A stretch of DNA of 64,000 bases. It comes from Stieleria neptunia (lineage in GTDB: Bacteria > Planctomycetota > Planctomycetia > Pirellulales > Pirellulaceae). Under the pieces are notes generated by a model, which made no database searches, was not told the DNA's origin, and was given only the letters and a program-made list of their open reading frames with translations. This document shows, one piece after another, positions 18,367 through 27,111 of the stretch (its first letter is position 1; every line of letters starts with the position of its first letter). The translations under genes were made by a program, and so were the position numbers. Location: the NCBI RefSeq assembly GCF_007754155.1, contig NZ_CP037423.1, positions 5,052,865 through 5,116,864 of the forward strand. The letters run 5' to 3'.

Positions 18367-18726
18367 CTACTTTTCATCGTCCAGAAGGACATCAAGGTCT
18401 CGTGCAGCGTGGAGGACACGAACAATCAGTATTTCACTATCCGAAACCCGATAGAGAATCAGTTGATTTGGGAAACCGTTGATTCTCCAAATCCGCAAAT
18501 CTATGGCTTGAACGGACGTGAATTGGCAGACGGACCCCGCCAGCGGCGTCTCGGCAAGAAAGTCGTAAGTTACTTCCGCTGCGTCGAGCAGTCGCAGTGC
18601 CGCAACCAGGCTATCTTTGGCGATGAACTCGGCTTGCCTGCGAAGGTCATCTTGGGCAAGCGGCTGGCCCGAATCGCAAGCTTCACCGTTTCTTGGCCAC
18701 GGACTCTTTGAGACGCTGCTTTTCAC
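18367..18726 (-). CDS. ParE-type toxin, likely frameshifted near its start
   Basis: The open frame carries a ParE/RelE-fold toxin body: AQDDLRRQAEFIAKDS, ALRLLDAAEVTYDFLAETP, then ILYRVSDSEILIVRVLHAAR near the end. Its N-terminus in this frame (KSSVSKSPWPRNGEACDSGQ) is unlike any ParE. A GTG at 18686 overlaps the antitoxin stop as GTGA and reads VKLAIRASRL in another frame. Joined to AQDDLRR this would give a normal ParE start. The two frames differ by one base, so the gene either carries a frameshift or starts at an internal GTG (18726) inside the antitoxin gene. If frameshifted, the toxin is probably dead. It lies directly after its antitoxin partner on the same strand. Confidence 0.6.
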   Translation of the reverse strand: MKSSVSKSPWPRNGEACDSGQPLAQDDLRRQAEFIAKDSLVAALRLLDAAEVTYDFLAETPLAGSVCQFTSVQAIDLRIWRINGFPNQLILYRVSDSEILIVRVLHAARDLDVLLDDEK

Positions 18727-18964
18727 GTTCCCAATAGTCGGAATCCACGGTGATGGGCGGTCCGCTTTGCAAGCCCTCCTCAGCTAGATGCTCGAGTTTA
18801 TCCCGACGATTCTGAACGATACCAGACAGTCGCTGCCGCGGTAGCGAGTCCTCGCGAATGAGTGATTCAATGTACTCACTCACATTGCGATATCCGCCCT
18901 CCTCCAGCATTCCGCTGACGTGGGCTTCCGCATCGGCTGATAGATGAATCGATTGTTCGCTCAT
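18683..18964 (-). CDS. ParD-like ribbon-helix-helix antitoxin
   Basis: A 93-residue protein of the ParD/CopG type. The N-terminal strand SEQSIHLSADAEAHVSGM and helices with YRNVSEYIESLIRED match the ParD ribbon-helix-helix fold. The C-terminal half is charged and would bind the toxin. It precedes and overlaps the ParE-like frame, the usual antitoxin-toxin order. Expected role is neutralising the toxin and repressing its own promoter, which should lie just to the right of 18964. The pair sits between the left polysaccharide cluster and a tRNA fragment, a typical setting for island maintenance or scar genes. If the toxin is broken, this would be an orphan antitoxin. Confidence 0.8.
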   Translation of the reverse strand: MSEQSIHLSADAEAHVSGMLEEGGYRNVSEYIESLIREDSLPRQRLSGIVQNRRDKLEHLAEEGLQSGPPITVDSDYWEREKQRLKESVAKKR

Positions 18965-19333
18965 TGGAGACTCCTAATTACACTGGATCTCAAGGGAACG
19001 CGAGTCGAAGCCAAAGCCACGTGTCCGACACCCAAGATTTGTGCACGATTCAATGCACGAAACGTGCACGAATGGGGCTGATTTGGTGGAAAACATGGAA
19101 AGCTGAATTTCAGAAAACGCCGTGAAAAGCGGGGTTTCTTGAGCTTCCAGCCTCCGTTCGAGACGAAGAGGTCACGGTTGGGTTCGATTAGTGCTGAAGT
19201 GGTGGCAGAATGGTGGCAGCGTTGGCAACTTGGAGGCAACTTCGATACCATGTGATTGCAACGTCGATCGACGTTTGAGTCCGCGATTCATTGCGTTTGC
19301 AACACCGAGACAACTTTGATTCAACCTTGATTT
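18965..19333. other. Non-coding stretch between toxin-antitoxin pair and tRNA fragment
   Basis: No convincing gene. A plus-strand frame ending in TGA just before 19253 reads AEVVAEWWQRWQLGGNFDTM and could be the remnant tail of a lost gene, possibly an integrase, but I cannot assign it. The promoter for the antitoxin should lie at the left side. Confidence 0.35.
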
Positions 19334-19334
19334 G

Positions 19335-19391
19335 CAGATTCAGGTTCTAGTCCTCGATAAGGGGGTGGAGGTTCAAATCCTCTCATCCGCA
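19335..19391 (+). tRNA. 3' fragment of tRNA-Leu(CAG), candidate attachment site
   Basis: The sequence matches the anticodon arm to 3' end of a tRNA-Leu. The anticodon loop reads TTCAGGT (anticodon CAG), followed by a long variable arm, the T arm GGAGG-TTCAAAT-CCTCT, and the acceptor strand CATCCGC with discriminator A at 19391. No CCA is encoded. The 5' acceptor strand GCGGATG and D arm are absent upstream, so this is not a working tRNA. Such 3' pieces are left when a tyrosine-recombinase element integrates in a tRNA gene. Given its orientation, the element would lie to the left and the chromosome to the right. Confidence 0.75.
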
Positions 19392-19401
19392 CTTGGTAGT
19401 C

Positions 19402-19428
19402 ACGGGGTTTTTCGAAACCCCGTTTCTT
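19402..19428 (+). terminator. Rho-independent terminator after tRNA-Leu fragment
   Basis: A perfect 9-bp stem ACGGGGTTT / AAACCCCGT with a TTCG tetraloop, followed by TTCTT. It lies 10 bases after the tRNA 3' end, as expected for the terminator of the original tRNA gene. It may also stop any plus-strand read-through. Confidence 0.7.
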
Positions 19429-19862
19429 CAGCCAAAGGCTCACTATTGGGCGGGCGGTGGCAAATGGGTGGCACCGCCCGATTGCCGTTGATCTGGCGAT
19501 TGTCTTCTTCCAATCAGCCGCTCCAAGAGTCACGGCATCCGATCGCTGTGCGAGTCAGATTCTTGGGTCGTATTTCTTGACGGCCTTCTGCAAAACACGA
19601 TCGGGTTATCGTCGACGTCGGAGCAGCGATTCCAGTCCGTCCTCCGCATTCAGCTGCGAACTTCGGTAGGCCGTGAGCATGGCGATGGGATCGATGAATC
19701 GCCAAGCGGGCAAGCTGGCCGCCGCAAAACGGGTCAGGCCTCTTTTCCAGCCCGGTCTCCGACGACCGTCCCGATCCGCCGAGCAATTTCGAATCCGGTG
19801 CACCATGCCTTGAGTAGCATTTCAACACATGGAACCAATGGCTCCACCCGGAAAACCTGTCC
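19429..19862. other. Intergenic stretch with one hairpin, no supported gene
   Basis: Contains an inverted repeat CGGGCGGTG (19451-19459) / CACCGCCCG (19472-19480). A minus-strand frame of 66 codons at 19606-19806 ends with AYRSSQLNAEDGLESLLRRR and could be a decayed coding remnant, but I recognise no family. Confidence 0.4.
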
Positions 19863-21254
19863 TTAGGCGATGACGTCGTGGACGACTTGCCCCGAGACGT
19901 CGGTCAGGCGGTAATCACGACCTGCGTATCGGTACGTCAGGCGTTCATGATCGAAGCCCAACAGGTGCAGCATCGTGGCGTGCAGGTCATGCACCGAGAC
20001 CGGGTTCTCGACGGCTTTGAAGCCGAACTCATCGGTCGCACCGTAGATCGTTCCGCCCTTGATGCCTCCCCCTGCCATCCAGAGCGAGAAACCCCAGTGA
20101 TTGTGATCGCGCCCCTGGCTGGCACCCGATCCGTTTTGCCCCAGTTCCACTGACGGCGTGCGTCCGAATTCGCCACTGCACAGGATCAATGTCTTGCCGA
20201 GCAGGCCGCGTTGCTTGAGATCGTTGATTAGGGCCGCGATCCCTTGATCACACTGGTTCGCGACATTGCGGTGGGCGTCCTTGATGTTGTTGTGACTGTC
20301 CCATGGCTGACCGGCACCGTGCCAAACCTGCACGTACCGCACGCCGCGTTCGACCAAACGCCGAGCCAGCAACAGTTGGCGGTTTTGAATCCCTTCGCCA
20401 TACAGCTTCAACGTGTGTTCCGACTCCTGACTGGTATCGAACGCATCGGTGGCTTCCATTTGCATTCGGTACGCGAGGTCAAACGACTGAATCCGCGCCT
20501 CCAAATCAGCTTCATCGGGACGCCCTGCCAAGTGCCTGGCATTGAGCGTCTGCAGGACTTCCAGCTGCGCCAGTTGATCCGATTGGCTCATCCGCTCGTT
20601 GCGAATATGACGAATCAGCTTGGTCGGATCGGTCTGAGCCGTGTCGACCAAGGTGCCTTGGTAGCTGCCCGGCAGAAACGCGGATTGCCAGTTGCCTGCC
20701 CCCGCCACCGGCAGACCGCCCGGACAGAGTGCGACAAATCCGGGAAGGTTCTGATTCTCGCTGCCCATGCCCCAGGTTAACCACGACCCGAAACTGGGAC
20801 GCACCAAACGGGAATGGCCGGTGTTCATCAACATCAGCATCATTTCGTGGCTGGGCAATTCGGCGTACATGGACCGAATCACTGCTAAATCGTCAGCGCA
20901 CTGGGCCACACGCGGGAACAAGTCGCTGATCGGCATCCCACATTCGCCGTGCTGTTGAAATTGAAACGGCGACGGCAGGGCGACCCCCGTCTTGCGTTCG
21001 GTCTGCAGGTTATCAAACGGCAACATCTGACCCGCGCGACGGGTCAGTTCGGGTTTCGGGTCAAAAGTATCCACCTGCGACATGCCGCCGTTGAGAAAGA
21101 TGTGAATCACATGCTCGGCGCGAGCCGGAAAGTGGGTTGCGGCCCCGGCGGTTGCCAACTGACCGGCCAGCATCTCGGCTAGAGCCACCGATCCGATCCC
21201 CAGGCCACAGCGGCGCAGAAACTGCCGACGAGGCGAGATGTAGCAGTTGTCCAT
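19863..21254 (-). CDS. DUF1501 protein, Tat-exported (second copy)
   Basis: A 463-residue DUF1501 protein. The start is set at ATG 21254 because the following DNCYISPRRQFLRRCGLGIG is a Tat-like signal; the open frame continues further upstream but overlaps the preceding PSCyt1 gene out of frame. Family blocks are HIFLNGGMSQVDTFDPKPE, LILCSGEFGRTPSVE, GRDHNHWGFSLWMAGGGIKGG and GRDYRLTDVSGQVVHDVIA. It shares the same layout as the copy at 16732 but is clearly diverged. It follows the PSCyt1 gene on the minus strand with 61 bases between them, the standard pairing in planctomycetes. The function remains unknown. Confidence 0.94.
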   Translation of the reverse strand: MDNCYISPRRQFLRRCGLGIGSVALAEMLAGQLATAGAATHFPARAEHVIHIFLNGGMSQVDTFDPKPELTRRAGQMLPFDNLQTERKTGVALPSPFQFQQHGECGMPISDLFPRVAQCADDLAVIRSMYAELPSHEMMLMLMNTGHSRLVRPSFGSWLTWGMGSENQNLPGFVALCPGGLPVAGAGNWQSAFLPGSYQGTLVDTAQTDPTKLIRHIRNERMSQSDQLAQLEVLQTLNARHLAGRPDEADLEARIQSFDLAYRMQMEATDAFDTSQESEHTLKLYGEGIQNRQLLLARRLVERGVRYVQVWHGAGQPWDSHNNIKDAHRNVANQCDQGIAALINDLKQRGLLGKTLILCSGEFGRTPSVELGQNGSGASQGRDHNHWGFSLWMAGGGIKGGTIYGATDEFGFKAVENPVSVHDLHATMLHLLGFDHERLTYRYAGRDYRLTDVSGQVVHDVIA

Positions 21255-21315
21255 GATGATCTTGCTCGTGTAAGGATCTCTGTGTGACGGATGAGTCATC
21301 CAATCGGCCGGCCGG

Positions 21316-24204
21316 TCAATCCAGGAAAACAAACTCATTGGAGGCCAGCATGGCATGAGCCAATTGAGCCCATCGATCGGTTTCATTCGCCACGGCCGCA
21401 ACGGATGCCACTTCGGTTGCGTCTTCATCAGGCGTCTCGACTTGTCGCTGGGGACGAGTGACAAAGGCGATCGCCAAGTCGCGTTCCTGTTGATCGGGCT
21501 GGCGCAAATAAATCCGCTCGTACAACCATTCCACGCGGTCTGTATTTGTCGCGGCCGCATCGACAGCCAGCTCGGCCACCGCGGCAGCCCGGTCCTGAAC
21601 GAAGGCGGAGTTCAGAGCGTACAGCGTCTGCTGGGGGACGATCGTGTCGGGGCGTTTGACCGTGCACGATGTCGGGTCCGCACCATCAAACGTGCTGGAC
21701 AAACTAGAAATGATGTCACGATTGATGAACGCGTACACGCTGCGGCGGGGGACCACCGGATCGGCTTCCAGGTCGAACGGTCGACCGCCCATGGTCGTCG
21801 TGTTCAGTTCGCCCGAAACAGCCAACAACGCGTCTCGCATCGATTCCATATCCAAACGTTTGCGCGGCATCCGCCACAGCAAGCGGTTCTCCGCATCGCG
21901 TCGGCGCGCTTCTGTATTCTCCACCGAAGCCTGCTGGTACACGTCCGACAGCATGATCCGGCGGTGCATTTTCTTGATCGACCAGCCGTCATCGGCAAAC
22001 GCTGTGGCCAAGTGATCGAGTAGCTGCGGATGCGTGGGCGGTGTGCCGCGGGTCCCCAGGTCATCGGGCGTACGGACCAGCCCCAAACCAAAATGATGCC
22101 GCCAAATCCAGTTCACGATGACACGTCGGGTCAGCGGGTTTTCCGGATCGACAATGGCATCGGCCAGACCACGACGGCGCTGTCCATCGGCAAAGGGCGT
22201 CGGGTTGTGTGGAGCCACAGCGGTCAGGAACCGCGCTTCGACCCGCTCGCCACGGCGGATCGGATTGCCGCGGAGGAACACGCGGGTTTCGGGCGGCGCT
22301 TCGGATTCGGCCAGCACCATGCCGCGAGGCGGCGAACCGGGCGCGTTCAGGTGCAAGTTGTGGATCGTGCCACGCTTGCCGGACAGTTTATCCGACACCG
22401 TGCGGTTGAGCATTTTGGCAGCGAGCTCGTCCGGCACATCGGTCGGGGTGCCGGATTCGTACAAGTGTCGCCGCAGCTGTTGATTGATCGCGCTATTGAT
22501 TTCAGCGTGTCGCGGATCCTCGTCCGTGATCAGATCCCCGGCCGGCGTCGCTTCCAAGGATGCCTCGTGCAACGCCGTCAACCAGCCGAGATGCACCTCC
22601 GCAAACAGTTTGCCGTAGGCTTCGGCCAATTCGATCAGCGATGCCGGTTTGGATTCCTCCAGCGCGTCGAGAACTCGCGGATTCCATTTCGGAGCCTCCA
22701 CGCTCATGTTGTGCAGATCTTTGAACTTCGCCGGATCGCCGTTCTCCGCCTTCAACGTCTGCACCAATCCTTCGCACGCCGCTTGGAACTGTTCCGCAGG
22801 AGTCTCCTGCAGCCGGACCCAAGCAAAGAACACCGGATCCTGTTCGCTAAGCGTGTTTAAATAGATCCGCCAACGATGAAGCACAACGGGACGCACATCG
22901 TCGGTGCGGTAGGACAGGAACGCCGCCGAGAGATCTTGCTCGGGGACGCCCTTGGCCAACTCCGTCAAGTACAAACCGACTTGGCTGCGCAAACGGTTCC
23001 GCATCACTTCCATCTGATCGCGAGCCATATCGCGATAGATCGTCTGTCGTTTTACCAGTTGGCGTTGGTAGTCGCGCAGCGGGTCTGTCAGCGGTGGTTC
23101 GCCCAGCACCGGCAGTTCGTCCGGCGACTCGCTGCTGGCCAGGGTCGCGTACAGGGCGTAGTAATCGGTGGTGGGGATTTCGTCGAATTTGTGGTCGTGG
23201 CAGCGGGCGCAGGCCACGGTCACACCCATCAATCCACGCGTGACCACGTCGATCTGGTCGTCGATCAAATCATGCACGCTACGGAACTGCATGCCCACCG
23301 TCAAAAACCCCAACGCCGCCAGAGCGGGATCGTTGTCCGGCAGGTCCAGTTGATCGGCGGCCAGTTGTTGCAGAACGAATTTATCGTAGGGCAAGTCTTC
23401 GTTGAACGCAGCGATCACATAATCGCGATAGGTGTACGAAAACGGAAATCGCGTGAAGCCGATGGCCGAACCGCCGTGGGTGTCGGCATAGCGAGCGATG
23501 TCCAGCCAATGACGACCCCAGCGTTCGCCATAACGGGGCGACCGGAGCAATCGATCGATCACCTTGGCAAACGCCTGATCGTCGGGGGCGGCGTCGTTGA
23601 CGAACGCCTGGACCTCCGGTGGCGAGGGAGGCAGGCCGATCAAGTCAAACGTGGCTCGCCGAATCAGCCGCCGGCGGTCTAACCGCGGGGCAAGCGTCAG
23701 GCCGTTCTTCTCCAACGCCGCGACGATAAAGCGATCGATCTCGGTAGAAGCGGCGCCCTTGGGCTCGGGGACTTCGGGGTTGCGAATCGGTTGATACGCC
23801 CAATGCCCCTCAAACTTTGCGCCCTGGTCGATCCAACGCCGCAGGATCTCGATCTCTCTTGCCGTCGGTCGTTTTTGCATTTCCGGGGGCGGCATCTGCA
23901 TGTCCGGATCTGCGCTCGTCAACCGCAAGATCATTTCGCTGGCATCGGGGTCACCCGGCACGATCGCCGCCGTCGTGCTGTCGTTGGCAATGTCCAGCCG
24001 CAAGTCGGCTTGGCGATGCTGTTCGTCCGGGCCATGGCACTGAACACAGTACTCCGCCAGGATCGGCCGCACGTCGCCGCTGAAGCTGATGTCGCTTGCC
24101 GTCGCAGACGATCCGCACAGGCCAACCGCCAAGCACAGCGGAATCGCAATCCGGAAAACCATTCGGCCGTTCGGAGCTTGGCGAGTCGTCATCGATTGCC
24201 TCAT
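21316..24204 (-). CDS. PSCyt1/DUF1549/DUF1553 cytochrome protein (second copy)
   Basis: A 962-residue secreted protein. The signal peptide is FRIAIPLCLAVGLCGSSATA. PSCyt1 has the heme motif CVQCHG at Cys53-His57, followed by PDMQMPPPE and the DUF1549 blocks FDLIGLPPSPPEVQAF and HWLDIARYADTHGGS. A second CxxCH reads CARCHDHKFDE. DUF1553 is C-terminal (TRRVIVNWIWRHHFGLG, LATAFADDGWSIKK). Unlike the copy at 13907, the linker between DUF1549 and DUF1553 is mostly helical (residues about 380-600) and has no carbohydrate-binding insert. ATG 24192 is an alternative start. It is the first gene of a two-gene operon with DUF1501. No substrate clue is present in the neighbours. Confidence 0.93.
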   Translation of the reverse strand: MRQSMTTRQAPNGRMVFRIAIPLCLAVGLCGSSATASDISFSGDVRPILAEYCVQCHGPDEQHRQADLRLDIANDSTTAAIVPGDPDASEMILRLTSADPDMQMPPPEMQKRPTAREIEILRRWIDQGAKFEGHWAYQPIRNPEVPEPKGAASTEIDRFIVAALEKNGLTLAPRLDRRRLIRRATFDLIGLPPSPPEVQAFVNDAAPDDQAFAKVIDRLLRSPRYGERWGRHWLDIARYADTHGGSAIGFTRFPFSYTYRDYVIAAFNEDLPYDKFVLQQLAADQLDLPDNDPALAALGFLTVGMQFRSVHDLIDDQIDVVTRGLMGVTVACARCHDHKFDEIPTTDYYALYATLASSESPDELPVLGEPPLTDPLRDYQRQLVKRQTIYRDMARDQMEVMRNRLRSQVGLYLTELAKGVPEQDLSAAFLSYRTDDVRPVVLHRWRIYLNTLSEQDPVFFAWVRLQETPAEQFQAACEGLVQTLKAENGDPAKFKDLHNMSVEAPKWNPRVLDALEESKPASLIELAEAYGKLFAEVHLGWLTALHEASLEATPAGDLITDEDPRHAEINSAINQQLRRHLYESGTPTDVPDELAAKMLNRTVSDKLSGKRGTIHNLHLNAPGSPPRGMVLAESEAPPETRVFLRGNPIRRGERVEARFLTAVAPHNPTPFADGQRRRGLADAIVDPENPLTRRVIVNWIWRHHFGLGLVRTPDDLGTRGTPPTHPQLLDHLATAFADDGWSIKKMHRRIMLSDVYQQASVENTEARRRDAENRLLWRMPRKRLDMESMRDALLAVSGELNTTTMGGRPFDLEADPVVPRRSVYAFINRDIISSLSSTFDGADPTSCTVKRPDTIVPQQTLYALNSAFVQDRAAAVAELAVDAAATNTDRVEWLYERIYLRQPDQQERDLAIAFVTRPQRQVETPDEDATEVASVAAVANETDRWAQLAHAMLASNEFVFLD

Positions 24205-24478
24205 CGTCTATCAAGGCGAGAAACGGCGGGGGAGCGCCCAGCATCGCTTTCGCCGCACGAGGAAGTTGGGTGGGAGGGAAAGCAACTGTCGGCAAGCACG
24301 CCGCACGCCCTCTCGACGAATCCACGCGGAAACGTCAATCAGGCCCGCGGCCGAATCAAGACGACAGATTCAGCAGTCTTCCAAGGTGGGGTGGCCCCTT
24401 AGTTTAACACCGTTTCCGTGCGTCTGCGCGCGTCGCGGTGCAGGTCGGTGGGGCCGGATGAGTGCGACCGACCGGGAT

Positions 24479-24699
24479 GGCAGAAAAATGAGAGACACGG
24501 AAGACGCAACGACAAGAAAATGGGTGACAAGAAGATGGGAACGCCCGCAGCAATTTCCAATGGGGCAACCGAGTCACACGCGGACACGGCTCAGCTTCCA
24601 GACATCCAGAACGTCCCAGGCCCAATTTTCTTGTCACCCATTTTCCTGTCGCCCGCTTCCCTCGCAGCCCACCTATTTTTCTGCCCCCATTTTTCTGCC
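24479..24699. repeat. Inverted intergenic repeat element (ATGGGTGACAAG type)
   Basis: Left arm 24511-24533 (two copies of GACAAGAA around ATGGGT) is matched by right arm 24628-24650 with one mismatch in 23. An outer pair, GGCAGAAAAAT at 24479-24489 and ATTTTTCTGCC at 24689-24699, continues the symmetry. The whole could fold as a long hairpin. The rest of the gene-free stretch 24205-24805 shows no coding signal beyond frames created by these repeats. Similar short repeats are common between planctomycete genes. Confidence 0.7.
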
Positions 24700-24805
24700 A
24701 TCTCAGCAGACTCGGAAGACGGAACAACAAAAACTTTGATGATCCAAAATCACCGGACTCATCATCAACAACTTGGTGTTGCCGTCCCGCCAGGGCATCG
24801 TGTGC

Positions 24806-27049
24806 CTAAGGTTTGATTTCTACATCGATGGAGTCAACGACGAGATAGGCGCCGATGGAGTCTTTCGTCAATCGCTCCGTTTGCAGCACGATCGTGATCG
24901 GAAGCTTCTCTTCCACGACTACTTTTGTGGACAACTCGTAGAAGAAGTCATTTCCGGTCACACCCGACGGTTTCGGATTGTTGCCGCGACGTCTTTTCTC
25001 CGCTGTCGCCCCGCGCGTCTCTCGCTTGGCGGCCTTTGCATCAGCGTCCGCCGCTCGTGATCCCTGCGATGCCGTGTTGGTTTTGGGATCGATGATCGCC
25101 GTCTTGCCACTGGCGGATAGGATCGCACGTCCCACCGACCCATCGTCCGTGCTGTAATACCCGCGGACCTGGATCGTCACCGTCGCGTCGTCGGAGGCGT
25201 CTTTGAGTGGCAGCACAAACGTAGCGTGCTTGACCTCTGCGGCATCCCCATAGGAATAGCTATACAACCGATCGATTAGAATCGTAGCGGCTTTCCCGTC
25301 GGAACTGAAATTGACGGAGTGACTCGTCGGTACTTCGACATTCACCACGCCCGCGAGGAGCGTATCGTTGACGACGATTGGGTCGTCGCCGTACTGAAAG
25401 GACATCTCGGAACTGGACGCCGAAATGTTTTTGATCGGTGGCAACTGGACTCCGGCAAACGAATCTGACTTCGGATTCGTTGCGGAAGTAAGCGAATCAT
25501 TGTGCCCCTGTCGGAAAACGTCGTTCGCATTCCCGCGGTTCAATCCCTTTTCGAGCTCCCAAAGCCCATCGGCTTGAATCAGGCCCACCTTATAATGCTC
25601 CGCGGGATAGCCGGGGGAACCGGGATACCCGGGCTGATCATTTTCCGGAACCGAGTCGTCGATGTGCCAGATCGCCAGCCCTCCCTGCCCTCCCGTTCCG
25701 GCCGGTATTGCGCCTTCGTAGCGACCGACCGCTTGCCGATTCTCGATCAGCAGATATTCACTTAACGAACCGCTCGGGTAGTTGATTCGATAGATGTTGG
25801 CGCCCGGCAGGGCGGTCGGTTCAATTTCGTAAGTGTCAGGCGTGGAGAGAACTTGGGCGGAATTCCAACTGAGAAAGATCTTGCACCAAGCCGACATGTG
25901 TGGCGGACGAAATTGACTGCCATCAAAGCCCCAACTGTTCGCCATCAAACACCACGATCCACAGCCCTCGCCTTTGCCACTGTAGTCATACAGGTCGGGT
26001 AGGCCGAAGAAGTGCCCGAGTTCGTGACAAATCACGCCGATTCGGCCGATCGCGGTTCCACTCGTCCCCCAGATTCCAGGATTGATGTTGTAGTTGCTCA
26101 CTTTCACACCGGACGCCGGATCGGTCCAGGGAGTCATCGTCCAGCGATGCGACCAAATTCGATCCTCCATGTCGGCGCCGCCCGCGACCCCGCCGAACTC
26201 TGCCGCATATCCCGAATGAACGAACGTGATTGCGTCAATCCAACCGTCCCCCGCGCCGCCATTCTCGTTGTCGAACTCGGCAAAGTCGACCGAACCACTC
26301 GCACGGACGATATCAAGTCCATCGCGGAGCGCTTCCCAAATCCGTGAGCTGAGTCCACTCTGGCCGTTGGCGTAGTACGATTCCGTTTTCGGCAGCGTGA
26401 CCCAGTCGACCACCGTCGACTCCAAGTTCAACTTGCCATAGGAGTTCTCTTGGTAGAACATCTTGACGCTCCCTGTCGGTGCAAGATTGGGCACCGGGGA
26501 CTGCGCGTTGAAGAGTTGATCGTAATCCGCCTTCGAAGGCAAATTTCGGTTGGCATGATCTGCGAACCTCAATAACACGACCAGGTTCTTGACCGTTCCC
26601 AGCGGCGCCGCAGCGCGGGACGGAATATTCTGTTCCGGCAATCGGCTGCGGATCATCCGCTGCACATTCTCCGGTGGTGGAATCAACCGCCGCGTCAGGT
26701 CTTGTGGCACCTCCGATCCGACCGCGACATCGGTGGGCGTCCAATTGGAATTGGCATCCAGCTGTGCATAGACGTAACGCCCATTGGCGTCTTTCATGAC
26801 CGTGTACCCGGGAGTGGCAGCGAGCGCCGCATCAGCCGGGCTCAGCACGCCCCCGCGCTGAATGTTTCTGGCTTCCGGCACGGACTCGTACCAGTTCAAC
26901 TTCTCGTTGCCGCGAATGTACAGCTGAATCGTCTCACCCGACGGCTGCGTGACCTCCACCGGGAACGGACTCGCCAGGTTCCCCATCGCACTTTGCTCGG
27001 TCGCGATACAGAGGACGATGAAGGCGCATCCGATTTGTCGTAGCCACAT
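24806..27049 (-). CDS. Secreted M6-type (immune inhibitor A-like) metalloprotease
   Basis: A 747-residue zinc protease. Start ATG 27049 is chosen because it begins a signal peptide (WLRQIGCAFIVLCIATEQSA); the longer open frame upstream runs into the neighbouring gene. The catalytic motif HELGHFFGLPDLYD begins at His342 and fits HExxHxxxxxD of M6 peptidases. Upstream blocks LVVLLRFADHANRNLP and FYQENSYGKLNLEST are typical of the M6 family. After the catalytic domain come beta-rich segments (LLIENRQAVGRYEGAIP, GGLAIWHIDD). The last 190 residues include an Ala/Lys/Arg-rich linker (SRAADADAKAAKRETRGA). It lies 62 bases downstream of the subtilisin-like gene, so the two may be co-expressed. Substrate proteins are unknown. 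Confidence 0.9.
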   Translation of the reverse strand: MWLRQIGCAFIVLCIATEQSAMGNLASPFPVEVTQPSGETIQLYIRGNEKLNWYESVPEARNIQRGGVLSPADAALAATPGYTVMKDANGRYVYAQLDANSNWTPTDVAVGSEVPQDLTRRLIPPPENVQRMIRSRLPEQNIPSRAAAPLGTVKNLVVLLRFADHANRNLPSKADYDQLFNAQSPVPNLAPTGSVKMFYQENSYGKLNLESTVVDWVTLPKTESYYANGQSGLSSRIWEALRDGLDIVRASGSVDFAEFDNENGGAGDGWIDAITFVHSGYAAEFGGVAGGADMEDRIWSHRWTMTPWTDPASGVKVSNYNINPGIWGTSGTAIGRIGVICHELGHFFGLPDLYDYSGKGEGCGSWCLMANSWGFDGSQFRPPHMSAWCKIFLSWNSAQVLSTPDTYEIEPTALPGANIYRINYPSGSLSEYLLIENRQAVGRYEGAIPAGTGGQGGLAIWHIDDSVPENDQPGYPGSPGYPAEHYKVGLIQADGLWELEKGLNRGNANDVFRQGHNDSLTSATNPKSDSFAGVQLPPIKNISASSSEMSFQYGDDPIVVNDTLLAGVVNVEVPTSHSVNFSSDGKAATILIDRLYSYSYGDAAEVKHATFVLPLKDASDDATVTIQVRGYYSTDDGSVGRAILSASGKTAIIDPKTNTASQGSRAADADAKAAKRETRGATAEKRRRGNNPKPSGVTGNDFFYELSTKVVVEEKLPITIVLQTERLTKDSIGAYLVVDSIDVEIKP

Positions 27050-27111
27050 GACGTGAACTCCTAAAGAGATGAAAGAGAAGAAGCCGAAAGCAAGAGCGCT
27101 CCGCGAAGTTG

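Noticed and set aside
18961..19251. Minus-strand 96-codon frame upstream of the antitoxin
   Set aside because: No family resemblance, odd composition and it would occupy the antitoxin promoter.
19335..19391. Complete tRNA-Leu gene
   Set aside because: The acceptor 5' strand and D arm are not found upstream.
19321..19533. Minus-strand frame containing MRGFEPPPPYRGLEPES
   Set aside because: This is the tRNA-Leu fragment read as protein, a well-known artefact.
19606..19806. Possible transposase remnant
   Set aside because: The tail AEDGLESLLRRR is suggestive but too short to name a family.
24418..24816. Plus-strand frame of 132 codons
   Set aside because: It is produced by the inverted intergenic repeat.
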